Shown: piece by piece, positions 56,768 through 64,000 of the stretch
Position numbering within the stretch: the stretch's first letter is position 1
How the letters are laid out: every line of letters begins with the position of its first letter
Assembly (NCBI RefSeq): GCF_017741935.1
Contig: NZ_JAGHMH010000028.1
Coordinates: 248,001 to 312,000 of the forward strand
Reading direction: 5' to 3'
Length of the DNA: 64,000 nucleotides
Source of the DNA: Rhizobium sp. 16-449-1b
Lineage (GTDB): Bacteria > Pseudomonadota > Alphaproteobacteria > Rhizobiales > Rhizobiaceae
Notes under the pieces: model-generated
Databases searched by the model: none
What the model saw: only the letters and a program-made list of their open reading frames with translations
Told to the model about the DNA's origin: nothing
Translations under genes and position numbers: made by a program

Positions 56768-57061
56768 TTAGTTGAAATTCGGAGAAGCGTTCTGCGACTG
56801 AACGGCATCCGCCGCTGGAGCCTGCATGTCGCTAATGCGGCGGACGGCGCCAGCCTCGACGAGACCGCCGAGCGCCTTCTGCATCAGATCCACCGCGTTC
56901 GCGAATGCCTCGACCGGCATGATGATGCGCTGGCGGAATTCAGGCGTCGGGTTGTTGCTGGCGTCGCGCTCGGTCGCCGAAAGCGACATCAGGTCGATCC
57001 TGACGATCGATCCGGTTACCGTGATTTCGCCGATGCCATCGGAATAAAGTTCGCTGCTCAT
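56768..57061 (-). CDS. Conserved-looking 97-aa protein in the secretion operon, function unknown
   Basis: I do not recognise a characterised family. The product begins MSSELYSDGIGEITVTGSIV and reads as beta-strands (EITVTGSIVRIDLMSL) followed by FRQRIIMPVEAFANAVDLMQ, an amphipathic helix, and a short polar tail. The strand-helix layout (VRIDLMSL then RIIMP.E.F) looks like a compact sensor or adaptor fold. No signal peptide and no Cys are present. It lies between the CobW GTPase and the ABC exporter with gaps of 34 and 30 bp, so it is co-transcribed with both. A role in substrate handling or exporter control is plausible from position only. Confidence 0.8.
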   Translation of the reverse strand: MSSELYSDGIGEITVTGSIVRIDLMSLSATERDASNNPTPEFRQRIIMPVEAFANAVDLMQKALGGLVEAGAVRRISDMQAPAADAVQSQNASPNFN

Positions 57062-57095
57062 TGTGTGCCCTCTGGTTTGGTTGTTTCAGAAAGTG

Positions 57096-58316
57096 TCACG
57101 CATGGCCGTGCTGCCATGCTGGAAAGGGATCGTGCATGCCCTGTGCCAAGTGCTGGTCGAAGTTGGTCTCCTTGCCGACAAGGCAGTCGTTGAGCGCCGC
57201 GCAGACGGCCTCCTGATCAAGCCCCGCGCCGATGAAGACGAGTTCCTGGCGGCGGTCGCCCCAGGTCTCGTTCCAGTGCTTGTCCAGCAGCTGCCGAAAT
57301 TGCGGGTAGCGTGGCCATTGCGCCTTCGGCACCGTCGCCCACCAGTAGCCCTTGGCGGTGATCTGGCGCTGAACGCCGGCGATCGACAGCTGGCCGATTT
57401 CCGAGGGGCGCGTCGCGAGCCAGAAATGGCCCTTCGCGCGGATCAGGCCCGGCCATTCCATAGCAAGAAAACGCTCCAGCTTCACCGGATCGAACGGCCG
57501 GCGCGCGCGATAGACGAAACTTGAAATGCCATATTCCTCCGTCTCCGGAACATGGTCGCCCCAACCGTAGAGCTCCTTGTGCCACAGCGGATGGCGGGCG
57601 GACTTGGCTTCGCTGAAGAGGCGCGTATCGAGGATCGAGCCGAGCGGCAGGTCACCGAAATCCGTCTCGACCACGCGGGCATCCGGGTTCAGCGATGCCA
57701 CGATCTGCCGGATCGTCATGCGCGTTGCCGCATCGACCTCCGAGATTTTGTTGATCACGATGACGTCGGCGAATTCGATCTGGTCGACCAGAAGGTCGAT
57801 CAGCGAACGGTTGTCTTCGTCGTCGCGCACTTCGCCACGATCGCTGAGAAAATCCGTGCTCGAAAAATCCGCCAGGAGATTGGCGGCGTCGACGACCGAC
57901 ACCATCGTATCCAGCCGGGCGATATCGCAGAGTGCTGTGCCGTTTTCGTCGCGAAACGAGAAGGTGGCGGCGATCGGCAGCGGCTCGGCAATGCCGGTCC
58001 CTTCGATCAGCAGGTAGTCGAAACGGCCCTCGGCGGCGAGCCGCCGGACCTCCGTCAATAGGTCGTCGCGCAGCGTACAGCAGATGCAGCCATTGCTGAG
58101 CTCCACCAGTGTCTCGTTGGTGCGTGAGAGGTTGGCGTCGCCGCCGCGGACGAGATCGGCGTCGATGTTGACCTCGCTCATGTCGTTGACGATGACGGCT
58201 ACGCGACGTCCCTCTCTATTGCGCAGAACATGATTGAGCAGGGTGGTTTTGCCGGCGCCAAGGAAGCCCGCCAAAACCGTGACCGGAAGCCTGTAGTCGT
58301 TCGCGCCCCGTTCCAT
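57096..58316 (-). CDS. CobW/COG0523-family GTPase (putative metal chaperone)
   Basis: The protein has 406 residues from the ATG at 58316 (AGAGG five bases upstream; a GTG two codons earlier overlaps that site). The P-loop is GFLGAGKTTLL, the Mg-binding Asp/Glu lie in NDMSEVNID, the family metal motif CxCC is GCICCTL, the Walker B region is LIEGTGIAEPLP and the guanine-binding NKIS is in VINKISEVD. The C-terminal CobW_C domain includes SSFVYRARRPFDPVKLERFL, and the chain ends HDPFPAWQHGHA, with two His near the end. COG0523 GTPases deliver zinc, cobalt, iron or other metals to client proteins, or support metal homeostasis. Its place between a secreted giant and its exporter is unusual and hints at a client in the operon. 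No zinc-regulator (Zur) box could be assigned. Confidence 0.93.
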   Translation of the reverse strand: MERGANDYRLPVTVLAGFLGAGKTTLLNHVLRNREGRRVAVIVNDMSEVNIDADLVRGGDANLSRTNETLVELSNGCICCTLRDDLLTEVRRLAAEGRFDYLLIEGTGIAEPLPIAATFSFRDENGTALCDIARLDTMVSVVDAANLLADFSSTDFLSDRGEVRDDEDNRSLIDLLVDQIEFADVIVINKISEVDAATRMTIRQIVASLNPDARVVETDFGDLPLGSILDTRLFSEAKSARHPLWHKELYGWGDHVPETEEYGISSFVYRARRPFDPVKLERFLAMEWPGLIRAKGHFWLATRPSEIGQLSIAGVQRQITAKGYWWATVPKAQWPRYPQFRQLLDKHWNETWGDRRQELVFIGAGLDQEAVCAALNDCLVGKETNFDQHLAQGMHDPFPAWQHGHA

Positions 58317-58324
58317 GCTCACCT

Positions 58325-61190
58325 CTAAGCTGCCAGTTGGGGCCGGAAGGCCACGTCGACATAGTAGTTGGTGTTGTTGTAGGTGCTGGTCGGGTACAGC
58401 CCGGCCGCGCCATAGGCATAGACGCCGTTACCGCCGCTCAGAGCGGATGACATTGCCTCGAGATTGCCGTTGGATACGCTGTTGTCGAAGTAGTTGGCGG
58501 TCGCCGAATAGTTTCCGTTGGTGCTGTAGGACACGACGTAGGTCGTGTTTGCGGAGACCGCCACTTGGTCCGACAGCGTGACGGATTGCCAACCGCTGGC
58601 GCTCTCGTTGGTGAAGGTCGCGCTGGCAAGCAGATCGCCGGTCGCGGTCCAGAGATAACCGGTGTGCGTGCCGGTGTTCGTGGCGCCCTTGTAGAAGCTG
58701 ATGCCGGTGATCCAGCCTGCAGCGTCTGCCTGGAACTTCATCCCGAGATTGACGGGCGAATTGTCGTTCACAGACACAACCGTAGGTGTCGCGTTTGCGG
58801 CAAAGACGCTTTGTGTGGGTGTCGTCGACTGCGGATTAACTGATAGGGACACCTGCGCCGACGCCGTTCCGCCTGCGCCGTCTGAAATCGCGTAAGAGAA
58901 GCTCGCCGAACCCGAATAGCCTGCCGTCGGGGTGAACGTGATGGCGTTCGTCTGGCTGTTGAAGGCGACGGTGCCGTTCACGGCGTTGCTGACGCTGGTG
59001 ACAGACAGCGTGTTGCCATCGGCATCCGTGTCGTTGGCAAGCAGCGCCGATGCCTGGATCGTCAAAGCGGCGCCTGTCGTCGTTTGGAAGCCTGTGTCGT
59101 TCACCGCGACCGGCGCCGTGTTCGCCACGGCCTGTGCACCGCTCTGGTAGACCACGTCGACCCAGTAGTTGGTCGCGTTGTAGCTAGCCGTTGGGAACAG
59201 GCTTGTGGAACCATAAGCATAAACGCCGTTGCTGCCGCTCGGCACAGTCAGGCCGCCATTCGAATAGTCGGCCGTGAAATAGTTCGGCGTGGCGGCGTAG
59301 TAGCCGTTCGAATGATAGCTTGCGACGTAGGTCGTGCCTGCGGTGATGGTGATCGGTGCATTGAGCGTGACCGTCTGCCATCCGCTTGCCGTCTCGTTGG
59401 TAAAGACCGCGGAGGCGAGGAGGGCGCCCGTGCTGCTCCAGAGCGAGCCGACATGGGTGCCGGTGTCTTGAGCGCTCTTGTAATAGCGAATAGCCGTGAT
59501 TTGCCCGCCAGCGGACGCAACGAACCTGACGCCGAGTTCGACCGAACTTGGATCGCTATCGGCCGCGATGGTCGGCGTTTGAGACGAGGAAAACAGGCTT
59601 GATGTCGTTGGCGGAGTGGTTGGCTGGCTGACCGTCAGGTTGACCTGCGCCGACGCGGTGCCGCCATGCCCGTCCGAGATCGTGTAGGTGAAGCTTGCGG
59701 CGCCGACATAGCCGCTCGCCGCGGTAAAGATGACGGAGTTCGTCTGACTATTGAAGGTAGCGGTACCGTTCGTCGCCCCGCTCACGCCCGTTATCGAAAG
59801 CGCATCCCCATCCGCGTCCGTATCGTTTGCAAGAAGCGTAGCAGCGGCAATCGATAGAGCCGTGTTTGAATAGGCTTGGAGCCCGTTGTCGTTTGCCGCG
59901 ACCGGTGCCGTATTGCTGACCGTCGACTGGTTGAAGACGATATCGACCCAGTAGTTCGACGCTTGGTAGCTTGAGGTCGGGAAAAGCGGGTTCGCACCAT
60001 AGGCATAGAGGCCATTGCCGCCGCTTGCGGCACTCGAAAGCCCCGTCAGCACGCCGTTTGTGTGGTCGGTCGCGAAGTAATTGGTGGTTGCGACGTAGGA
60101 GCCGGTCGTATGATAGGACGCGATATAGGTGACGCCGGCAGTAATTTGGATCGCGCTGCCGAACGTCGCGGTTTGCCAGCCGCTCAGCGATTCATTGGTG
60201 AAGGTTACGCTTCCCACCAGCTGCCCGTCCGCGGTCCAGATGGATCCTGTATGGGCGCCCGTGTCACCCTCGGCCTTGTAGAAGCTGATACCTGTTATAG
60301 TGCCACTGGCCGACGAGACGAACTTCATCCCGAGTTCCACCGGCATCGCGTCGTGAATTGCCGAACCGGTCGGTCCTTCGCCAGCGGTAAACAGCCCGAC
60401 CCCTGCCGGGGCCTCCTGAACCGTCAGGCTGACATTGCCTTGGCTGGTGCCATTGCGTCCGTCCGACAGCGTGTAGCTAAATGTTGCTGGGCCGCTGTAT
60501 CCAGCGGTCGGCGTGAAAGTCACCGTGCCGGCCTGGGTGTTCAACGCCACCGTCCCGTTCACGGCATTCCCGACAGCGGTTATCGTCAGAGCATCGCCAT
60601 TCGCATCCGTGTCGTTCGCGATGAGTGCCGCGATGGAGACGGTAAGCGCACCGTTGCGCCCGATCGTGAAGCCGCCGTCGTCATGCGCGACCGGGGCGGT
60701 GTTGGCGCCGGCGTCAAATACGACGTCCACCCAGTAGTTCGAGCCGCCGGGGCTGAGGTTCGGGAAGACGGAGTTGGGGCTGTAGGCAAAGACGCCGCCG
60801 CCATCGACGGTCTTCAACAGTCCGCTGCTGTACGTCGATCCGAAATAGTTCTCGGTGACTGAGAAGTAGCCGTTGCTGTGGTAAGAGGCGGTATATGTCG
60901 TTCCCGCCGTGATCTGCACGGGGCTTGAGAACATGACGGTCTGCCAGCCCGAGAGCGATTCATTCGTGGAAATGCCTGTTGCGAGCAGCGTTCCGTCGGC
61001 GTTCCAGAGGCTGACGACATGTTCGCCGACATTGTAGAAGCCCTTGTAGAAGCGGATGCCCTGAACGAAACCGCCTGTGGTGGACTGAAAGCGGACGCCC
61101 AGCTCGACCGGATCACGGTCGATGGCCGTTTCGGTCGTCGGCTTCGATGCAAGCGTCCAGAGACCTTGCGTCTGCGGCAGCGACACGGTT
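58325..61190 (-). repeat. Alternating DUF4082-like / cadherin-like modules (4 + 3 copies)
   Basis: Within the giant gene the DUF4082-like signature NYWVDVVF or its close variants recur near 60720, 59945, 59155 and 58355, giving a composite period of about 780-800 bp. The intervening cadherin-like modules share FTPTAGYSG.ASF.Y..SDG. The last DUF4082-like copy forms the C-terminus itself, so any secretion signal must lie within or overlap it. Confidence 0.8.
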
Positions 61191-63568
61191 ACCTGGGTGC
61201 CGGCCGATGGCGTCTCCAGATTGACGCTGTCATCGACCGCGCGCGACATGATCGTGTAAGTGCCGCTTGCCTGGACAACCCAGTTGTAGCTCCAGTTTTC
61301 GCGGCCGGTCGCCTTGAACCAGTGCTGCCCGCCATCGGTCGAGACCTCAACGCCGGCAATGATGCCGCCGCCGAAATCGATCGCGGTTCCGGTCACGGTG
61401 ACATGCTGACCTTCGAGGAAGCTACCGCCGAGCGTCGGCGACGTGATCGTTGACGTCGGTTTGAGGGTGTCGGTCGATTGGGTGGCGAGAACCAGGCTGG
61501 CGTCCAGCGTCGTCGGCTGGATGCCCATGTCGGCGAACATGTTGACCATGGCCTGTTGGACATTCGGATCTGTCGGCGTGGCCGGACCCTCATGGTCGGC
61601 ATTGAGGCCCCAGGACCAGAAGACGGTTCCGGCGCCGAAGACCAACGCGCCGCTCTCGGCGCGATACATGGTCAGGCTGTGCGTCGCGATGGCGCTGCCG
61701 ACGCTTGTGCCGTAATCTCGCAGATAGGTGTCAACGGATACGCTGGAGAGCGACAGGTTGATCAGGCCGGCGGGCCGGAAGCCGTTCTCGACATCGGAGT
61801 CCCACTCGTAACCGAGTAGGTTCTGCACTAGGCTGTAGGTCTCGCCCGGCTGCAGGTTGGCGACGTCGGTGTTGCGCCAGAAGCGCAGGTTCGAATAGTC
61901 GTAAGGAATGGTGATTGTGTCCAGCCGGTAGCTGTCCACGGTGAAGAGAGTGCCCGTCAGCGAGTTTTCCGGTTCCTGCCCTGGGTCGGCGTAACGAGGA
62001 TCGCGCCAGGTGCCGGTGCCAACGTTGCTCGGATCGCTGCTGGTGCCCCAGGTCTCCTTGTAGCAGACCATCGTGCGATAAGGCGTGCCGTTGCCGTCGA
62101 TGCTGGTTTCCCAGCGAATCTTCCAATAGACCTCGTTGCCGCTCCAGAACGCTAGGTTGACGCCGCTGTCGCGCGCTGTTTCCACGTTGGCACGCTGCTC
62201 GGCCGACCAGTATTCGTCGTGGCCGACGGAGAGGAAAGCATCGTGGTTCAGGAGCAGGCTACCACTTCGCGCGGAATCGACGCCGGAAATGTAGGAGACG
62301 TCGTAACCGTTCTGCTCCAGCCAGGAGATGGCCGAGGCTTCGACGCCGAAAATGTAGTCATGGGTGCCGCCGATAGGGCTGGTGTTGGTGATGATCGGAC
62401 GGTTGTAGCTTACGGCGGAAGCGCGGCCGATGGCGGTCAGGCCACAGCTGCAATTCGGCGGCAGATAGCCGATCATGTCGGCGGGATCGACCGGGACTTC
62501 GCCGTAATAGAGGCTTGCGCCGCCCCAGGCGTTATAGGCCTGCCAGGTCGTATCCGACGTCTGGAAGACGATATCGCTGGTCGAGGCGTCGTCACGCACG
62601 ATAAACGGGATGATGCCGGCGTCCTCGACGCCATCTTCGCGCACGAGCTTGGCGAAGTAGACGCCCGAGACCGCATCCGCGGGAATCTCCCAGCTGGCCG
62701 ATACAGACCAGTTGCCGCAGTCGATCAGGCCAAGCGACATATCGACGATCGGGTGTGGCTGGATTTGCGCGGTCGTCAGCGACTTGTCGATCGAGGCGAC
62801 CTTGCGGGCGCCGTCGCCGCCGTAATAGCCCATGCGATAGATATCGATGCGGTAGTGCGTCGAATCCGTCGCGATCTTGAAGTCGACGGTCTGCCCGATG
62901 TTGGAGCTGATCTCGGTGGCGAAGCCCTGGATGGTGCCGTTGCCATCGCCTGTCATCTCCCACTCGCTGCGGGACGTTCCCTGCAGCTTGTTTTCGTCAG
63001 CGATCTTGTTGCGCGTGGCAGTCGCCGCAGCGGCCGGCGCGACCAAGGCGGTTACCATTGCGGTCGGCTCGCTGGTGCTTTCCGCCGGCGCCACCGCCGC
63101 CAATGTGGCTGGGGTTGCGGTGGCCCGCAGGACCGCTGGAAGGACGGGGGTGGCGGCATCAGCGGACGCAGGGGCATCGGCCGATGTCGCACTGGTGCTG
63201 CTGTCTGAAAGAGCGACGCTTGCGCCTGCTGTTACGAGTCGAGAGGTGATCGGTGCGGCGTCTACCGGCAGGACCGTCCGGGGCTCTGTGGTCGGAGCCG
63301 TCGTCGTGGAGGTGTCGATGAGCGCTGCCGTTTCCGAAACCGTGGTCGATGCCGTACTGCTGGCGGAACTGAATACGGCTGCCGTGCTTGCTGCCGCAAC
63401 ATTTGCCGATACCTGGAAGGCCGTGGCCGCCGGGTTCGGCTGACCGCTGGTGGCATTGGAAGCGGTGGGCGCGGCGCCAGTGCCCCAGGTCTGGGCTGCG
63501 GCATAGACTGTCGTCGCCCCACCGAACGCACTGAGATAACTGTTATTACGACCGCGTACTTTAATCAT
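58325..63568 (-). CDS. Secreted multidomain giant: N,N-dimethylformamidase-beta-like core plus DUF4082/cadherin-like repeats
   Basis: The protein has 1,747 residues from the ATG at 63568; a TTG six codons upstream is less likely. Residues 1-185 are Ala/Ser/Thr-rich and low in complexity. About 190-690 matches the large subunit of N,N-dimethylformamidase and related proteins: YRIDIYRMGYYGGDGARKV, WEIPADAVSGVYFAKLV, TSDTTWQAYNAWGGASLY, GHDEYWS and FWSGNEVYWKIRWE, the segments that hold the catalytic pocket in that group. A short Ig-like domain follows. Then four DUF4082-like domains (ITGISFYKG, SGWQTVTF, GTTYVASYHSNG, NYWVDVVF) alternate with three cadherin-like domains (NDTDADGDAL). No Sec signal and no RTX repeats are seen. 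The exporter genes in the same operon imply type I secretion. It could be a secreted amidohydrolase-like enzyme or a glycan-binding adhesin; catalysis is unproven. Confidence 0.88.
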   Translation of the reverse strand: MIKVRGRNNSYLSAFGGATTVYAAAQTWGTGAAPTASNATSGQPNPAATAFQVSANVAAASTAAVFSSASSTASTTVSETAALIDTSTTTAPTTEPRTVLPVDAAPITSRLVTAGASVALSDSSTSATSADAPASADAATPVLPAVLRATATPATLAAVAPAESTSEPTAMVTALVAPAAAATATRNKIADENKLQGTSRSEWEMTGDGNGTIQGFATEISSNIGQTVDFKIATDSTHYRIDIYRMGYYGGDGARKVASIDKSLTTAQIQPHPIVDMSLGLIDCGNWSVSASWEIPADAVSGVYFAKLVREDGVEDAGIIPFIVRDDASTSDIVFQTSDTTWQAYNAWGGASLYYGEVPVDPADMIGYLPPNCSCGLTAIGRASAVSYNRPIITNTSPIGGTHDYIFGVEASAISWLEQNGYDVSYISGVDSARSGSLLLNHDAFLSVGHDEYWSAEQRANVETARDSGVNLAFWSGNEVYWKIRWETSIDGNGTPYRTMVCYKETWGTSSDPSNVGTGTWRDPRYADPGQEPENSLTGTLFTVDSYRLDTITIPYDYSNLRFWRNTDVANLQPGETYSLVQNLLGYEWDSDVENGFRPAGLINLSLSSVSVDTYLRDYGTSVGSAIATHSLTMYRAESGALVFGAGTVFWSWGLNADHEGPATPTDPNVQQAMVNMFADMGIQPTTLDASLVLATQSTDTLKPTSTITSPTLGGSFLEGQHVTVTGTAIDFGGGIIAGVEVSTDGGQHWFKATGRENWSYNWVVQASGTYTIMSRAVDDSVNLETPSAGTQVTVSLPQTQGLWTLASKPTTETAIDRDPVELGVRFQSTTGGFVQGIRFYKGFYNVGEHVVSLWNADGTLLATGISTNESLSGWQTVMFSSPVQITAGTTYTASYHSNGYFSVTENYFGSTYSSGLLKTVDGGGVFAYSPNSVFPNLSPGGSNYWVDVVFDAGANTAPVAHDDGGFTIGRNGALTVSIAALIANDTDANGDALTITAVGNAVNGTVALNTQAGTVTFTPTAGYSGPATFSYTLSDGRNGTSQGNVSLTVQEAPAGVGLFTAGEGPTGSAIHDAMPVELGMKFVSSASGTITGISFYKAEGDTGAHTGSIWTADGQLVGSVTFTNESLSGWQTATFGSAIQITAGVTYIASYHTTGSYVATTNYFATDHTNGVLTGLSSAASGGNGLYAYGANPLFPTSSYQASNYWVDIVFNQSTVSNTAPVAANDNGLQAYSNTALSIAAATLLANDTDADGDALSITGVSGATNGTATFNSQTNSVIFTAASGYVGAASFTYTISDGHGGTASAQVNLTVSQPTTPPTTSSLFSSSQTPTIAADSDPSSVELGVRFVASAGGQITAIRYYKSAQDTGTHVGSLWSSTGALLASAVFTNETASGWQTVTLNAPITITAGTTYVASYHSNGYYAATPNYFTADYSNGGLTVPSGSNGVYAYGSTSLFPTASYNATNYWVDVVYQSGAQAVANTAPVAVNDTGFQTTTGAALTIQASALLANDTDADGNTLSVTSVSNAVNGTVAFNSQTNAITFTPTAGYSGSASFSYAISDGAGGTASAQVSLSVNPQSTTPTQSVFAANATPTVVSVNDNSPVNLGMKFQADAAGWITGISFYKGATNTGTHTGYLWTATGDLLASATFTNESASGWQSVTLSDQVAVSANTTYVVSYSTNGNYSATANYFDNSVSNGNLEAMSSALSGGNGVYAYGAAGLYPTSTYNNTNYYVDVAFRPQLAA

Positions 63569-63895
63569 ATGCCACACATCCCCCAACGAGTGGCCATGGT
63601 GCCATCTTTCGTGCCGCAGGAAACGACGGCAATCAGTGGTACGCAGAAAAGTGGTTTGTACTTCGTTTTGATTACTTAGCGCGAAGCGTTCTATCTGGAT
63701 TTTATTTGAATATCTGCGCCGATATGTTTGCGTTTCTTCTTATGTAACTATTGTGAAATTCGCATCGCGGGCATGCAAACGCCATAGGCCGTGCGAACAG
63801 CGGCGGATGCGTCGCCCCAATGCGGCATCGAAAATTCGCCCAATGCTTTGAACTTGCGGTGGGAACTGAATCCTTGTTCGCGATGTTTCTGCGAC
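63569..63895. other. Intergenic promoter region (327 bp), divergent
   Basis: No gene is seen. The part near 63650-63770 is AT-rich (for example TTTTATTTGAATATC and TTTCTTCTTATGTAAC) and should hold the promoter of the minus-strand secretion operon. The part near 63780-63895 leads the plus-strand topoisomerase-like gene. I could not assign specific factor-binding sites. Confidence 0.6.
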
Positions 63896-64000
63896 ATGGA
63901 CCAAGCGATCAATAAACCGGAAATCACCGCCGCAGCCTTGGTGTCATCTCGACTGGTTTACACCACGGATATCGAGAGCGGCATCACGCGCAAGGCGGGC
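63896..64000 (+). CDS. Start of a type IB DNA topoisomerase-like gene (3' end outside window)
   Basis: Only the first 35 codons are inside the window. The product begins MDQAINKPEITAAALVSSRL and continues LVYTTDIESGITRKAG. The string L.Y..D.E.GI.R..G is the usual opening of bacterial (poxvirus-like) type IB topoisomerases, which relax supercoils through a tyrosine intermediate. The catalytic Tyr and the Arg/Lys pocket would lie beyond the edge, so the call rests on this short segment only. No strong ribosome-binding site precedes the ATG. It is divergent from the secretion operon. Confidence 0.65.
   Translation, partial: MDQAINKPEITAAALVSSRLVYTTDIESGITRKAG

Overview
The window is about 64 kb of GC-rich DNA whose gene content points to an alphaproteobacterium of the order Hyphomicrobiales (Rhizobiales), most likely a Rhizobiaceae relative. 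The clues are the rhizobial style of the exopolysaccharide genes, a CCUCCUCCC-loop small RNA of the cuckoo/alpha-r14 type, the XRE-cupin and omega-transaminase pair, and the length and codon character of the proteins. This assignment is inference from gene content, not from an rRNA or a database match.

Region 1 (1-20181) is one open frame, cut by the left edge. It encodes more than 6,700 residues built of roughly 60 cadherin-like/Ig-like domains, including two exactly periodic blocks (five 103-residue units and thirteen 91-residue units). Region 2 (20340-33726) is a mosaic of single genes and small units. It holds a membrane PAS-GGDEF protein, three small genes including a helix-turn-helix regulator, a Gfo/Idh/MocA oxidoreductase, and a four-hairpin small RNA. 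It also holds a D-2-hydroxyacid dehydrogenase, an M24 peptidase, a FixJ-like response regulator, a divergent XRE-cupin regulator and omega-aminotransferase sharing an operator-like inverted repeat, a YdeP-type molybdopterin oxidoreductase, and a Tat-exported Hint-domain protein.

Region 3 (34047-53037) is a polysaccharide island. Six tightly overlapping minus-strand genes (39545 down to 34047) make and modify a nucleotide-activated amino sugar; the trio Gfo/WbpE-like/WbpD-like suggests a 2,3-diacetamido sugar. Three glycosyltransferases, a Wzy/O-antigen-ligase-like membrane protein, an asparagine-synthase-like ATP-pyrophosphatase protein and a secreted beta-helix protein follow. A complete kdpFABC potassium pump operon (46140-41290) sits inside this island. 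It carries two unannotated-size membrane peptides: a 27-residue leader and a 50-residue frame between kdpA and kdpB. No kdpDE is present here.

Region 4 (53202-63568) is a minus-strand type I secretion operon. In order of transcription it encodes a 1,747-residue multidomain protein (N,N-dimethylformamidase-beta-like core followed by alternating DUF4082-like and cadherin-like domains), a CobW/COG0523 GTPase, a 97-residue protein of unknown function, an HlyB-type ABC exporter with a degenerate C39 domain, and an HlyD-type adaptor. The right edge holds the first 35 codons of what looks like a type IB topoisomerase. The two giant repeat proteins and the exporter suggest a surface/biofilm theme shared with the polysaccharide island. 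The most unusual candidate system is the co-transcription of a metal-handling GTPase with a secreted hydrolase-like giant and its exporter.
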